64,000 nucleotides of DNA from Hahella ganghwensis DSM 17046 (GTDB lineage Bacteria; Pseudomonadota; Gammaproteobacteria; Pseudomonadales; Oleiphilaceae), in NCBI RefSeq assembly GCF_000376785.1, contig NZ_AQXX01000142.1, positions 1 to 64,000 on the forward strand, written 5' to 3'. Under the pieces are notes generated by a model. That model searched no databases. It saw only the letters and a program-made list of their open reading frames with translations, and was not told the origin of the DNA. Below, in pieces: positions 54,405-64,000 of this stretch (the first letter of the stretch is position 1; each line of letters begins with the position of its first letter). Both the position numbers and the translations under genes were made by a program.

Positions 54405-55915
54405 GGCTGATAGTCCTCCGGTAGTAGCGAATAAACTGATTGGGAACGATCATGCAACTGATCTGCCGCCGCCTGGGAATAATCAACCACCGGGCCGCCA
54501 AACACAACCAACAGCGGAGAAGCCGCCAATAACAGGTATACCGCCGTCAGCTTGATACCCGCAATCGGCTCACCGGGCAACGGATCGCCATGGCAGCGCC
54601 AGAACAGACTCGTCCCTGCCCGTGACAGGGCTATCAGAGCAGCCAAACCGCTCAACAATATCAAGGGCCAGACCCACCCGGCCTGGGGCCACTCGACCGT
54701 CGACTGCAGGAGCATCAGCTTGCCGACAAAACCGGATAGAGGCGGTAATCCCACAACGGCCATTGCGGCAATGAAAAAGGCAATTCCCACCGCTACCGGC
54801 TGCCTCATCCTGCGAGCCATCACAAATCGGTCCTCAGCCTTGCCGCGCTGCTCCCAGATGAGATCAGCCAACAGAAACAGCGCACCGGAGATCAATGTGG
54901 TATGCACCATATAGTACATAGCGGCGGCAGTCGCCTCTGGTGACTGCAGAGCCACGGCAATCAACAACGTCCCCACTGAAACGATGACCAGATTGGCAGT
55001 CAGCGCTCTCAACCCCGGACTGGCCAACGCCCCTATTGCACCGATCACGATCGTTAGTAACGCCAGAGGCCACAACCAGGGCATAGCAATGTTGGCAAGC
55101 TCTCCAGCACCGGCCCCGAAAATTACCGTATGTATCCGAAGTATGCTGTAGACCCCCACTTTGGTCATCACCGCAAACAAAGCTGCCACCGGGGCCACCG
55201 CAGCGGAATAGGTTCTCGGCAACCAGAAATGAAGCGGCAGCATTGCAGCTTTAAGCCCGAACACCACCAACAGCAACATGCCACCAGCTTTGGCCAGGGC
55301 ACGCTCCGCCTCATCAAGCCGCGTCACTTTTACTGCCATGTCAGCAATATTCAGAGTTCCCGTGGTTCCATAAAGCATGCCTAAAGCAAACAGAAATAGC
55401 GTGGAACCAATCAGATTCAGGGTTACATAATGCAGACCTGCCCGAGTTTTATGCTTACCACCGCCATGGATAAGCAATCCATAGGAAGCAATTAGCAAAA
55501 CCTCAAAGAACACAAACAAGTTAAAAATATCACCCGTCAGAAAAGCACCGTTGATTCCCATCAACTGGAACATAAACAGGGGATGAAAAAAACGTCCGCC
55601 CAGATCATCTCCGGCACAGGCATACAGCAACGCTCCGAAAGCAAGAACAGCGGTCAGAAGAACCATCAACGTCGCCAGCCTGTCAGCGACCAGAACGATG
55701 CCGAACGGAGGCTGCCAGTCGCCAAGAACGTAGACCATTGTACCTGACACCTGGCTTTTCAGGAGCAGAAGAACAGCAACCACGACAATCGCCCCACACA
55801 ATGCCAGAGCAAACAGCCTCTGCCGCTGAATGGAATTCTGGATCGGCGGCAGCAACAGGAAAACCCCGGCCAGCAACGGCAGGAAAACAGGCAGTATCGG
55901 CAGGTGAGAAATCAA
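54401..55915 (-). CDS. mrpD: Mrp Na+/H+ antiporter subunit D (NuoN-like)
   Basis: A 504-residue polytopic protein of the complex I NuoL/M/N family with about 14 helices. The conserved proton-path Lys is in LKAAMLPLHFWLPRTYSAA and the early Glu in FFEVLLIASYGL. The HTTLISGALFLLADL segment is also typical. It overlaps mrpC by 4 bp. Confidence 0.94.
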   Translation of the reverse strand: MISHLPILPVFLPLLAGVFLLLPPIQNSIQRQRLFALALCGAIVVVAVLLLLKSQVSGTMVYVLGDWQPPFGIVLVADRLATLMVLLTAVLAFGALLYACAGDDLGGRFFHPLFMFQLMGINGAFLTGDIFNLFVFFEVLLIASYGLLIHGGGKHKTRAGLHYVTLNLIGSTLFLFALGMLYGTTGTLNIADMAVKVTRLDEAERALAKAGGMLLLVVFGLKAAMLPLHFWLPRTYSAAVAPVAALFAVMTKVGVYSILRIHTVIFGAGAGELANIAMPWLWPLALLTIVIGAIGALASPGLRALTANLVIVSVGTLLIAVALQSPEATAAAMYYMVHTTLISGALFLLADLIWEQRGKAEDRFVMARRMRQPVAVGIAFFIAAMAVVGLPPLSGFVGKLMLLQSTVEWPQAGWVWPLILLSGLAALIALSRAGTSLFWRCHGDPLPGEPIAGIKLTAVYLLLAASPLLVVFGGPVVDYSQAAADQLHDRSQSVYSLLPEDYQP

Positions 55916-56277
55916 GACTTATATCCTCGGTGTCTCTGCATAGCTGATTCTTTGGCAGGGATTCGCCCATCAACATGATCGTTACCCAGATCCGCCCTGC
56001 CCCGCATGGCCAGAATCACAACGAACGCCGTCATGGCAAACCCGATCACAATGGCAGTGAGCACAAGTGCTTGAGGCAGCGGATCAGTATATACACCACT
56101 TTCGTTGAGAACTGCAGCCGACTCCAGCTTCAGACGCCCACTGGAAAACAGAAACAAATTAACCGCGTAGGACAACAATGTGATACCTATAACGACAGAA
56201 AACGTTCTTGCCCGCAATGTCAGAAAGATGCCGCAGGCGGTCAACAGTCCAACACAAAATGCATATACGGCTTCCAT
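55912..56277 (-). CDS. mrpC: Mrp Na+/H+ antiporter subunit C (NuoK-like)
   Basis: A 121-residue three-helix protein resembling NuoK. I use the ATG at 56277 (MEAVYAFCVGLLTACGIFL), 19 bp after the mrpA stop; a longer reading to 56325 overlaps mrpA and adds a polar leader. TDPLPQALVLTAIVIGFAMTA is the family core. Confidence 0.92.
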   Translation of the reverse strand: MEAVYAFCVGLLTACGIFLTLRARTFSVVIGITLLSYAVNLFLFSSGRLKLESAAVLNESGVYTDPLPQALVLTAIVIGFAMTAFVVILAMRGRADLGNDHVDGRIPAKESAMQRHRGYKS

Positions 56278-56296
56278 TATCTCGCCTCGCTCAAAG

Positions 56297-59089
56297 TCAG
56301 TGTTGCTCTGGAGAAATCCGCTCACTGGTCGTGAGCTGCCCCAGATTTGCCAATATCGACATAGTCGCGCCGATGACCGTCAGGTAAACCCCCAGATCAA
56401 ACAGAATGGCACTGGCCAGTTCAAAATCCCCAACCCAGGGAAGATGGAAGTGGTCAAACCAGGAGGTCAGGAATGGCCGCTCGAACAACCAGCTACCCGC
56501 CCCCGTCAGCGCCGCGACCAATATTCCACCGGCAATCAGCCATTGATAGCTCAGGGATATCCGAGGCTTCACCCAATCCACGCCATTGGCGATGTACTGC
56601 TGAATAATCGCCACCGACGTAATGAGTCCGGCAATGAATCCACCCCCGGGCGAGTTATGACCTCGCAGGAATATGTAGGCCGACACCAGAATGGCCAGCG
56701 GTAACAGACTTTGGGAAATCACCGACAGTATCAGCGGTCGCTGATCAGTGCTCCAGGTACGTCCCCGCTCATCACTGGAAGGCATATAAAGACGCATTGC
56801 CGCAATGAGCTTGAAGATTCCCAAAGCAGCTATCCCGAGCACTGTAATTTCACCTAAGGTGTCAAAGCCGCGGAAATCCACCAGAATCACGTTGACCACA
56901 TTATCGCCCCCGCCGCCGGTCTTACTGTTCTCCAGGTAATAATCTGAGATGGTATCCGGGGCCCGGGTCATAATGGCGAAATTGATGGTGCCGACCACGC
57001 CACCAATCAGCAGCGCAATCGCGATGTCCCGGGTAATTCGTCTGGGACTGGATTCTTTAGGCAGCTTCTGGGGCAGGAAAAACAGCGCCAGCAACAATAG
57101 AATGATGGTGACAATTTCCACCGCGAGCTGGGTTAACGCCAAATCCGGCGCAGAGAAATAAGCGAAGGCGATGGCGACAATCAGCCCCACCACGGACAAC
57201 ATGAGCAGTGCCACCAGCCTCTCACGATGCCAGATAACCGTAGCAACCGCCCCCACACACAAAAGCAGAGCACCGGTCAGAACCACACCATTAAGGTCCA
57301 GTAGAACCCTGGGGCCTTCTGTTGTTTTCAGGTCCAGCAACGGCCCAGCCATGAATATCAGCGCCATGATCATCATTGTGACGATATAACGCTGCAGCGA
57401 ACCGTTATCAATCCACTCCATAAACTGTTCACAGCGGTTGACCAGTTTCTGTATCCAGCGTTCAAAAATATATTTTGCATCCTGATCTTCAAACTGAGCC
57501 TGAAACTGAAACAGATGACGCCGGTTGTAGTAAACAATCAACCCACCCACCATTGCCAGCGAACTCATGATCAGAGGAAGGTTCAGGCCATGCCAGATCG
57601 CCAGACTATACTCCGGCAGACTACCGTTAAGCACAGAAGAAGAAGCGGCGGCCAGAATACCGGAGACGGCAAACGAAGGGAAAATCCCGACCAGCAGACA
57701 AAGAAAAACCAGCACTTCCACCGGCAACTTCATATACCGGGGAGGCTCTTTCGGTGTCTTGGGCAGATCTATGGGTTCGCCATTGAAAAACACATCATGA
57801 ATAAAACGCATGGAGTATGCTACGGAGAATACTCCACCAATAGTCGCCAGAACCGGGATCATCCAGGACAAAGATCCCAGCGTGTCCTGATCCAGTGTTT
57901 CAGCGAAAAACATTTCTTTGGATAAGAAACCATTCAGCAACGGAACTCCGGCCATAGAGGCCGCCGCCACCATGGCAAGCAAGGCGGTGTGCGGCATATA
58001 TTTCCAGAGTCCGTTCAGTTTTCGCATATCCCTGGAACCGGATTCATGATCGATGATTCCGGCTGCCATGAACAATGACGCTTTAAATATCGCATGATTG
58101 ATAATATGGAAGACAGCAGCAACCGCAGCCAGTTTGGTATTCATCCCGAACAATAACGTAATCAGCCCGAGGTGACTGATGGTCGAAAATGCCAGCAAGC
58201 CTTTCAGGTCATGCTTGAACAATGCCATGTAGGCACCGAAGAGGAGTGTCGCCAGGCCGGTCATGCTAACAATCAGAAACCATAACTCCGTACCGGCCAG
58301 CACCGGATAAAACCGGGCCATCAGGAATATCCCGGCTTTCACCATGGTAGCAGAGTGCAGATACGCGCTGACCGGCGTGGGGGCCGCCATGGCATGAGGC
58401 AGCCAGAACTGGAACGGAAACTGTGCAGATTTGGTAAATGCACCGAGTAGCACCAGTAGCAGAATCACCGGATAGGCCTGATGCTCCCGAATCAGATCGC
58501 CACTATTGAGTATGTCGTCCAATTGATAACTTCCGACCAGATGGCCAATCAGCAACAGACCGGCCAGCAATGCCAACCCTCCGGCCCCGGTGACCGTCAA
58601 TGCCATTCTTGCCCCTTTGCGGGCTTCCGATTTATGAGACCAGAAACTGATCAAAAGAAATGAACTGATACTGGTCAACTCCCAGAACATCCATAGCTGG
58701 ATCACGTTGTTGGAAAGCACAATCCCCAACATGGCGGTCATAAACAAAATCAGATAAGCGTAAAACCGCCCAATGGAATCCTGGGAAGATAAATAATAGC
58801 GGGCATACAGTATGATCAGTAGCCCGATACCGAGAATCAGGCAACAGAACAGGAAGCTCAACCCGTCCATTCGGAAAGAGATGTCCAATCCCAGTGACGA
58901 TATCCACTGGGCATGATAACGAAGCGTCTCCCCGTTCAGAACATCAGGTGCCGCCAACAATGTCAGCAAGAGGGAGGCTGCAGGCAGAACAGCGACGGAG
59001 AACGCACAGAGATTTCGACCAAAACGGGAAGTCAGCAAAGGGACCAAGGTTCCCAGTAAGGGGAACAGTGGAATCCATATAAGACTCAT
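56297..59089 (-). CDS. mrpA: Mrp Na+/H+ antiporter, fused subunits A and B
   Basis: A 930-residue protein with the NuoL-like domain first (residues 1-about 690, with [12 protein letters not shown] and [22 protein letters not shown]) and the MrpB domain at the C-terminus (about 775-915, with [19 protein letters not shown]). Between them is a MrpA-type region with [13 protein letters not shown]. The A-B fusion and gene order A(B)-C-D-E-F-G are those of group 2 operons, as in Pseudomonas. The operon probably serves Na+ efflux and pH homeostasis. Confidence 0.94.
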   Translation of the reverse strand: MSLIWIPLFPLLGTLVPLLTSRFGRNLCAFSVAVLPAASLLLTLLAAPDVLNGETLRYHAQWISSLGLDISFRMDGLSFLFCCLILGIGLLIILYARYYLSSQDSIGRFYAYLILFMTAMLGIVLSNNVIQLWMFWELTSISSFLLISFWSHKSEARKGARMALTVTGAGGLALLAGLLLIGHLVGSYQLDDILNSGDLIREHQAYPVILLLVLLGAFTKSAQFPFQFWLPHAMAAPTPVSAYLHSATMVKAGIFLMARFYPVLAGTELWFLIVSMTGLATLLFGAYMALFKHDLKGLLAFSTISHLGLITLLFGMNTKLAAVAAVFHIINHAIFKASLFMAAGIIDHESGSRDMRKLNGLWKYMPHTALLAMVAAASMAGVPLLNGFLSKEMFFAETLDQDTLGSLSWMIPVLATIGGVFSVAYSMRFIHDVFFNGEPIDLPKTPKEPPRYMKLPVEVLVFLCLLVGIFPSFAVSGILAAASSSVLNGSLPEYSLAIWHGLNLPLIMSSLAMVGGLIVYYNRRHLFQFQAQFEDQDAKYIFERWIQKLVNRCEQFMEWIDNGSLQRYIVTMMIMALIFMAGPLLDLKTTEGPRVLLDLNGVVLTGALLLCVGAVATVIWHRERLVALLMLSVVGLIVAIAFAYFSAPDLALTQLAVEIVTIILLLLALFFLPQKLPKESSPRRITRDIAIALLIGGVVGTINFAIMTRAPDTISDYYLENSKTGGGGDNVVNVILVDFRGFDTLGEITVLGIAALGIFKLIAAMRLYMPSSDERGRTWSTDQRPLILSVISQSLLPLAILVSAYIFLRGHNSPGGGFIAGLITSVAIIQQYIANGVDWVKPRISLSYQWLIAGGILVAALTGAGSWLFERPFLTSWFDHFHLPWVGDFELASAILFDLGVYLTVIGATMSILANLGQLTTSERISPEQH

Positions 59090-59313
59090 CAGAGACGACG
59101 CTCCTGTATACGACTTTTCATTCTAAGAATTAACCTGCCCATGTCATTTGATTTTCAACTGCCAACAGATGCAGTCGAGTTCCCTTTTTATCTTCTTGGT
59201 TTAGCGGGAATTTCGGCAAGAGAGAAACTTACAGAAATATCCTGCCAGTTCAAGTTTTTTAACCAACATTAATTTTCTTTTAATATCCCTTAAAGGCTTG
59301 ATATTCCTGGCAC

Positions 59314-61248
59314 TCAGAGTATATCCGCACCAGACAGAACCCCGCTCCTGACACAATTTCTTCCATCTGTTTTTGCCTGATAAAGGGCATCATCGGCCTG
59401 CTTCAACAATTCTTCTTCCCTGCCGGGATCATCAGGTATGCAACTGGCCACACCAAAACTGGCAGTAATCTTTGTCTGAGTGTGATCCAGCCTCATATCA
59501 GCCCCCATCACCTTCTTCCGCAATCCTTCAGCAATCGCTACAGCAGCATCCAGTGGCGTGTTCACCAGCAACACCACAAACTCCTCACCTCCATAACGGG
59601 CCAGGATATCGCCGGTACGGGAAATATTCTTCTTCAACACATCTGCAAAATTTTTAAGACAGATATCACCTGCCAGATGACCAAAATTATCATTAATACT
59701 TTTAAAGTAGTCGATATCACAGATAACCAGAGAAATGGGAATCTGCTGCCGATGAGCTCGGGAGTACTCTCGGGAGAACTGTTCCGAGAAATAGGCCCGG
59801 TTGTGTATCCCGGTAAGGGAATCCGTAATGGAAAGAGAATGCAGCTTCAGGTTCGCATCCTCTAACTGCTCCAATGTCGTCCTGAGCTCCAGGGTGCGCT
59901 CTGTGACTTTCTGCTCCAGATTTCGGTTTGCCTCTTCCTGGGCAGATATCAGCTTTTCCTGTGATCGTAACAGCATTTTTTCCTGTATGAGCACTTCTGC
60001 CTGCGCATTGATACGCAGTAGTTTTTCCCGATTAATCCGGTCTGCCAGAGCAAATGACAGCAGTGAGACCTGCATCAGAGCAGCCATCTGTGCCGCATTT
60101 TCTGTCCAGAAGTTCAGTGGAAGCAAACCAAATTTACCCAGCACCAGGATAGATATCCCTAAAATAATCGCGGTTGATGCCAGACAGAAATACCGGGCAT
60201 GCACGCCCCCTTTCAACCACACCCAATAACCGGAGAACATGGCAACTGCACACACCGGCAACACCAAACCCGTTGTTACCCGAATAGTCAGCGAATAAGG
60301 AGCGAAAAATGTCGCAATGGTCACCACGACACTAACCGCCACTAAAACCGACAGCAAATAGTGCCCCGCAGGAAACAACTGTCGCAAACGCAGAAAGTGG
60401 TGACTGAAAAGAGCAAAGAATATTTCCGAAAAGCCAACAAATGTGGCGATCGCATAGCTATTGAACTTAATGGAGTTCTGCCACAGATAAGCATACCCAT
60501 AACCTTTGAGGCCAACCTGAAAAAGCAGGAAACTCACAACAAATCCCACATAATAGAGATAACTGTTGTCCCGAACAGAAAAATACAGAAACAGGTTGTA
60601 GAGCACCATTATGCCCATCACACCGGCAAATACACCCTGCAACAGACGCGCATCCCAGGTCCGCTCATAAAAACTTTGTGGACTCCAAATGGTTAACGGA
60701 GCTTCTACGGTACCGGCAGACTGCACTCTGAGCAGTATCGCATTTCGCCCCGGCACAAGAGTGACCGGCATGACAAAGTTCTGATGTCTGACGGGTCGCT
60801 CGGCAAACGGCCGCAGATCTCCCAATTCGTATGCGCGCTCCTGAGCTTCATCAACAAAATGATACAGACGGACGTCATCGAGAAACGGGATAGGAAGTTC
60901 AATCAACTGATTTGTCGCCGTTGAACCAGAATGATAGATATCAAACCGGAACCAGTGTGCTTGATCTGTAAAGCCGAAATTGGGCGATTCTTTATCTATC
61001 TCACGCCAACCGGATGACTGACCCAGAATATCTTCCAGGGAGAGCTCATTATTCTCGTCGACCCGCAGCAGCATCCTCGGCCCGACATTCTGGCCGACGG
61101 TAGAGGACTCTTCTATTTTTAAACGAATCTCAGGTACGGAGTGCCCTCCAATGACGGCCCCCAGAACAGGCTGACCGGCAGCATATACTCCCTGCCCTGA
61201 TAATATCAGGATAAGCACTGTTGTCGTGGCAAGTCGTACAAGGAACAT
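59314..61248 (-). CDS. diguanylate cyclase with 7TMR-DISM sensor
   Basis: A 644-residue receptor, using the ATG at 61248. Signal peptide, a 7TMR-DISMED2-type extracellular domain (about 30-180), seven membrane helices (about 190-400), a coiled coil (about 405-480), then GGDEF. The active-site motif is GGEEF (about residue 551), an allowed variant, and an RTGD I-site occurs five residues upstream, so product inhibition by c-di-GMP is expected. The signal ligand is unknown. It precedes the mrp operon in the same direction with a 224-bp gap. Confidence 0.9.
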   Translation of the reverse strand: MFLVRLATTTVLILILSGQGVYAAGQPVLGAVIGGHSVPEIRLKIEESSTVGQNVGPRMLLRVDENNELSLEDILGQSSGWREIDKESPNFGFTDQAHWFRFDIYHSGSTATNQLIELPIPFLDDVRLYHFVDEAQERAYELGDLRPFAERPVRHQNFVMPVTLVPGRNAILLRVQSAGTVEAPLTIWSPQSFYERTWDARLLQGVFAGVMGIMVLYNLFLYFSVRDNSYLYYVGFVVSFLLFQVGLKGYGYAYLWQNSIKFNSYAIATFVGFSEIFFALFSHHFLRLRQLFPAGHYLLSVLVAVSVVVTIATFFAPYSLTIRVTTGLVLPVCAVAMFSGYWVWLKGGVHARYFCLASTAIILGISILVLGKFGLLPLNFWTENAAQMAALMQVSLLSFALADRINREKLLRINAQAEVLIQEKMLLRSQEKLISAQEEANRNLEQKVTERTLELRTTLEQLEDANLKLHSLSITDSLTGIHNRAYFSEQFSREYSRAHRQQIPISLVICDIDYFKSINDNFGHLAGDICLKNFADVLKKNISRTGDILARYGGEEFVVLLVNTPLDAAVAIAEGLRKKVMGADMRLDHTQTKITASFGVASCIPDDPGREEELLKQADDALYQAKTDGRNCVRSGVLSGADIL

Positions 61249-61456
61249 GAGTATCCCTGCGCCAATATCCCCTGTTACAGGCAGCGGGATCTGGCGCGCT
61301 TTGATATCGTTATCATTGGAGTATAGACAGATTCCCACGCCAGCCCCAATACTCTTTTGGTAAGGAAATTGCCAATTTGTGAAATTGTGTCATGCTTGAA
61401 TAATCAGAGCTGTACAACTTATCTCATCATTTTGCTCCACAGGATCAGGAGGAGAA

Positions 61457-62092
61457 ATGAATACAAAATCCAATAAGTCCAGTTCAAAAAAAAACGCCAA
61501 ACCTTCGCGGACAAGTCAAGCCAAAACCTCAGAGTCCGACATCAGTCCGGACACACCGGAAAACCCACCCGACGCTCTGGAACCTCCGGAAGAAGTTCAG
61601 GCCTTCAGTGAGCTGGAGGCCATTCGCAAGCTGCTCTACGGAGAACAGGTCCGACAGATCAATCTGGATATGGAAAGCCTGGCAGACAGGATTGATGAAA
61701 GAATTCAACAACTGTCTGACAAAATGGAACGCACCTTTGAAGAAATGGACAACCATTTCAGTGCCAGACTCAGCGAATTGAGCCAACACCTCGAATCACT
61801 AAATAGGCAAAGGTGCCAGAGGGAAGACGATCTTTCCGCCGACATTGACGACCTGCGGAACAAGCTGGATGAAGCCCACAAGGAATCCGAACAGGCTGAC
61901 CGGGCACTGCATAATGAGCTGCAAACAGAAGCCGAGCGCCTGACCAGAGAAATGGTGCACCAGCATAATCAGGCCATGGCTGAACTGAAGAAATCCTCGC
62001 AGGAACTCTCAAGCAACAAAGCAGATCGTAAGACTTTGGCGAATCTTCTGGCCAGTATGGCGAATAACCTGACGGCTGACGAAATGGGTTAA
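61457..62092 (+). CDS. coiled-coil protein of the GTPase/OmpA operon
   Basis: A 211-residue soluble protein. The first 45 residues are basic then Pro/Glu/Ser-rich and look disordered. Residues about 52-67 (ELEAIRKLLYGEQVRQ) match in pattern the start of the next protein (LHRLRQLVLGPDYEQ). Residues 70-200 form near-continuous coiled coil, with heptads around MESLADRIDERIQQLSDKME. It has no signal or membrane segment. It begins a tight three-gene unit, has an AGGAGG site, and stops 2 bp before the OmpA gene. A scaffold or GTPase-effector role is inference. Confidence 0.75.
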   Translation: MNTKSNKSSSKKNAKPSRTSQAKTSESDISPDTPENPPDALEPPEEVQAFSELEAIRKLLYGEQVRQINLDMESLADRIDERIQQLSDKMERTFEEMDNHFSARLSELSQHLESLNRQRCQREDDLSADIDDLRNKLDEAHKESEQADRALHNELQTEAERLTREMVHQHNQAMAELKKSSQELSSNKADRKTLANLLASMANNLTADEMG

Positions 62093-62094
62093 TA

Positions 62095-63864
62095 GTGTCC
62101 ACTTGCACTCCCCCTACATCCTCCGACAAGCCAAACAGCTCAAAGGAAGAGCTTCACCGTCTGCGGCAGTTGGTTCTGGGACCTGATTACGAACAGGCCC
62201 TGAGCACAATGCTGTCTCAAAGCGATACGGAACGTATCGCCACAACCATTTCAGAAGCGATCATTCAGCGCAACCTTTCAGACAAGAGCGTGGCCCAGGC
62301 TTTGGCACCAATCATTGACGATGCCATTGATAATGCCATCCGGCATCGCCCTCAGAGAATTACCCGAGTTATCTACCCGATTATTGGCCCCTCGATACGA
62401 AAGTCTGTTGCCAGAGCCTTGGCAGACATGGTGCAGAACCTTAATCAGATTCTGGAAAGCAGTCTGAGCATCAGATCATGGGGATGGCGTTATCAGGCGT
62501 GGCGGGCAGGCATGAAATACGGCGAATACGTCCTGCTGAAAACTCTCGATTTTCGCGTGGAACAGGTGCTGCTGATTCATCGGGAAACCGGTATTCTCCT
62601 GCATGCGGAGAATGCGGCCGGATTTCAGGTCGAGGATCCCGAACTGGTCTCCTCCATGCTGACGGCTGTCAGTGATTTCATCTCTGATTCTTTCAGCCGC
62701 CATCCAGACAGCTCTCTGGACAATATTCGGGTTGGTGATTTTATCCTGGAAATTGAAACCGGCCCTTCAGCCATTCTCGTAGCGGCTATAAGAGGAACTC
62801 CGAGCAAGCAAGTCAGCCAAACCCTGAAAACAACTCTGGAACGTCTTCACCTGGTATTTTCCAGAGAGTTTGACCGATTCGACGGCGACCGCACCATTTT
62901 TGCCTCCGCCGCTGACCTGATGCGCCCTTGCCTGCTGATAAAACACAAAGAACACACCAGACCCGGCATCCCCTGGCGGGCGTTGACCATGCTTGCATTT
63001 TTCATTGGATACGGTTTCTGGGCAGGATATCTGAAGGTTCAGAATGAAATCATGTACCTACATATCCTGGATGCACTACAGACCTCCCCGGGTTATGTGG
63101 TCGTCGGCGAAAGCAGGAACATGCCCCGGCTCAATATTGAAGTATTGCGGGCGCCCACTTCGGAACCATCGAGAGAAATATTGAATCGACTCGACACTGG
63201 CAATTGGGATGTCGCGGTAACAGAGCATATTGCCCCTCTGGATATGCAGGAATATCTACTACCCATGATTCCCAGCATGTTTCATCTTGGCCGGGATACC
63301 AATTTCACCCGTGACGGACAGGCGCTAGTGGTTACAGGCTCACTGAAAGAAACTCAGCGCAACAACCTGGAACAGAACCCTCTTTTGAAATCGGTTTATT
63401 CCCATATCGATTTTTCCTCAGTTGAGGTTTACGCGGACCAGACACCGGAAGAGCAGCAGAAAAACGAGTGGCGACAACTCAAGGCAACCATTGAAAATAT
63501 ACGCTTCCAGTTCCAACCTAATACCGCCGAACTGGTCTCCGGAGAGGAGCAAAAGATACCAGCATTGGTCGCCAATATTGAAAGCATTCGCTCTCTGGCC
63601 GAAAAAATTCCGGTTTATCACTGGCAACTGTACATCGTAGGACATGCCAATAGCGCCGGAACGGATACTGCCAACTTGAGAATCAGTGAAGAACGGGCCA
63701 AACTGATCAATGAGTTATTGATAACCAACCATCTGGACGCCGAACTGCTATTGGCCTGGGGGGCTGGCAATCTGCCGAACAGCCGGCTGCCAGAGCATCA
63801 ACAGCGTATGGTTTCCCTGCAACTGATCCACTCACCTTTCATACCGGGAACGGAGTACCCATGA
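62095..63864 (+). CDS. single-pass membrane protein, cytoplasmic sensor-like region plus OmpA domain
   Basis: A 589-residue protein starting at GTG 62095. Residues 1-145 contain LRQLVLGPDYEQ and a helical APIIDDAIDNAIRHRPQRI-type region. Residues about 148-270 alternate beta and alpha elements like a roadblock/longin fold (VEQVLLIHRETGILLHAEN, then SSMLTAVSDFISDSF, then ILEIETGPSAILVAAIRG, then a long helix). One membrane helix follows (about 297-317), then a periplasmic linker and an OmpA-like domain (about 465-580). In that domain GHANSAG replaces the usual HTD Asp with Asn while the ISEERA Arg is kept. The last 4 bases overlap the GTPase gene. Confidence 0.82.
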   Translation: MSTCTPPTSSDKPNSSKEELHRLRQLVLGPDYEQALSTMLSQSDTERIATTISEAIIQRNLSDKSVAQALAPIIDDAIDNAIRHRPQRITRVIYPIIGPSIRKSVARALADMVQNLNQILESSLSIRSWGWRYQAWRAGMKYGEYVLLKTLDFRVEQVLLIHRETGILLHAENAAGFQVEDPELVSSMLTAVSDFISDSFSRHPDSSLDNIRVGDFILEIETGPSAILVAAIRGTPSKQVSQTLKTTLERLHLVFSREFDRFDGDRTIFASAADLMRPCLLIKHKEHTRPGIPWRALTMLAFFIGYGFWAGYLKVQNEIMYLHILDALQTSPGYVVVGESRNMPRLNIEVLRAPTSEPSREILNRLDTGNWDVAVTEHIAPLDMQEYLLPMIPSMFHLGRDTNFTRDGQALVVTGSLKETQRNNLEQNPLLKSVYSHIDFSSVEVYADQTPEEQQKNEWRQLKATIENIRFQFQPNTAELVSGEEQKIPALVANIESIRSLAEKIPVYHWQLYIVGHANSAGTDTANLRISEERAKLINELLITNHLDAELLLAWGAGNLPNSRLPEHQQRMVSLQLIHSPFIPGTEYP

Positions 63865-64000
63865 TCGCCAAGAAAATCTGCTTATTGGGCTCCTTCGCGG
63901 TTGGCAAAACCAGCCTGATCCGCCGCTATGTGGAAAGTATTTTCAGTGAGAAATACCACACAACAATTGGCGTCAAGATCGACAAAAAGATCGTCCACTG
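63861..64000 (+). CDS. Rab/Ras-like small GTPase, N-terminal part (runs off window)
   Basis: Only 46 residues are visible. The P-loop is GSFAVGKT at residues 10-17 and the switch I threonine lies at residue 35 in YHTTIGVKI, the same numbering as Ras and Rab proteins. The ESIFSEKY stretch before it is Rab-like. Overlap with the preceding stop (ATGA) couples its translation to the OmpA-domain protein. Bacterial Ras-like GTPases such as MglA are paired with roadblock proteins, and here the candidate roadblock region is in the preceding gene. Confidence 0.88.
   Translation, partial: MIAKKICLLGSFAVGKTSLIRRYVESIFSEKYHTTIGVKIDKKIVH

Overview
The window looks like a chromosomal segment of a marine-type gammaproteobacterium of the Pseudomonadales/Oceanospirillales kind. 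The grounds are gene order: mtnA-mtaD-ubiG-mupP-yciK, a complete ccm operon flanked by a FliK-like gene, fpr paired with a FinR-like LysR gene, and an mrp antiporter operon with fused mrpAB all follow the Pseudomonas arrangement. I see no rRNA, tRNA, CRISPR array or prophage. The only clear mobile DNA is an IS5-type element cut by the left edge, plus two short MITE-like elements whose ends resemble that element's terminal repeat.

Layout. 1-291: end of an IS5-family insertion sequence. 520-6551: a periplasmic binding protein, methylthioadenosine salvage (mtaD, mtnA), ubiquinone biosynthesis (ubiG), cell-wall recycling (mupP) and yciK. 6670-13938: cytochrome c maturation, ccmABCDEFGHI, read leftward from a sigma70-like promoter near 14075. 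14244-16828: FliK-like and FlhB-tail genes, a DUF1244 protein and a small lipoprotein. 16979-18809: fpr/finR. 18836-26630: a GH114-like secreted protein, a rubrerythrin/Fe-S/DUF3501 triad, small genes and an ABC exporter.

26810-37395 is a nearly self-contained trans-4-hydroxyproline catabolic island: GntR/FCD regulator, 4-hydroxyproline 2-epimerase, FAD-dependent D-amino-acid (D-hydroxyproline) dehydrogenase, a four-gene polyamine-type ABC importer, a DapA-family deaminase and an aldehyde dehydrogenase. Together these would take hydroxyproline to 2-oxoglutarate. Two copies of an AT-rich 7-6-7 palindrome precede the oxidase and binding-protein genes and are candidate operators. A divergent malate dehydrogenase lies next door.

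38884-47900: mixed genes including DNA polymerase II, a gene broken by two homopolymer frameshifts, an aminotransferase, an eIF2B-like protein lacking the isomerase cysteine, DinB, and an orphan solute-binding protein. 48134-51903: a purine salvage group (adenine deaminase, BMP-type nucleoside-binding protein, LOG-family phosphoribohydrolase, nucleoside deaminase), with two RutR-like palindromes upstream of the BMP gene. 52039-61248: an unrecognised anchored protein, the Mrp Na+/H+ antiporter operon, and a 7TMR-DISM diguanylate cyclase.

61457-64000 holds the most unusual unit: a coiled-coil protein, a single-pass inner-membrane protein with a periplasmic OmpA domain and a cytoplasmic region resembling a roadblock/longin fold, and a Rab/Ras-like small GTPase cut by the right edge. 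The genes are nearly contiguous and look like one operon linking a eukaryote-like GTPase switch to the cell envelope.
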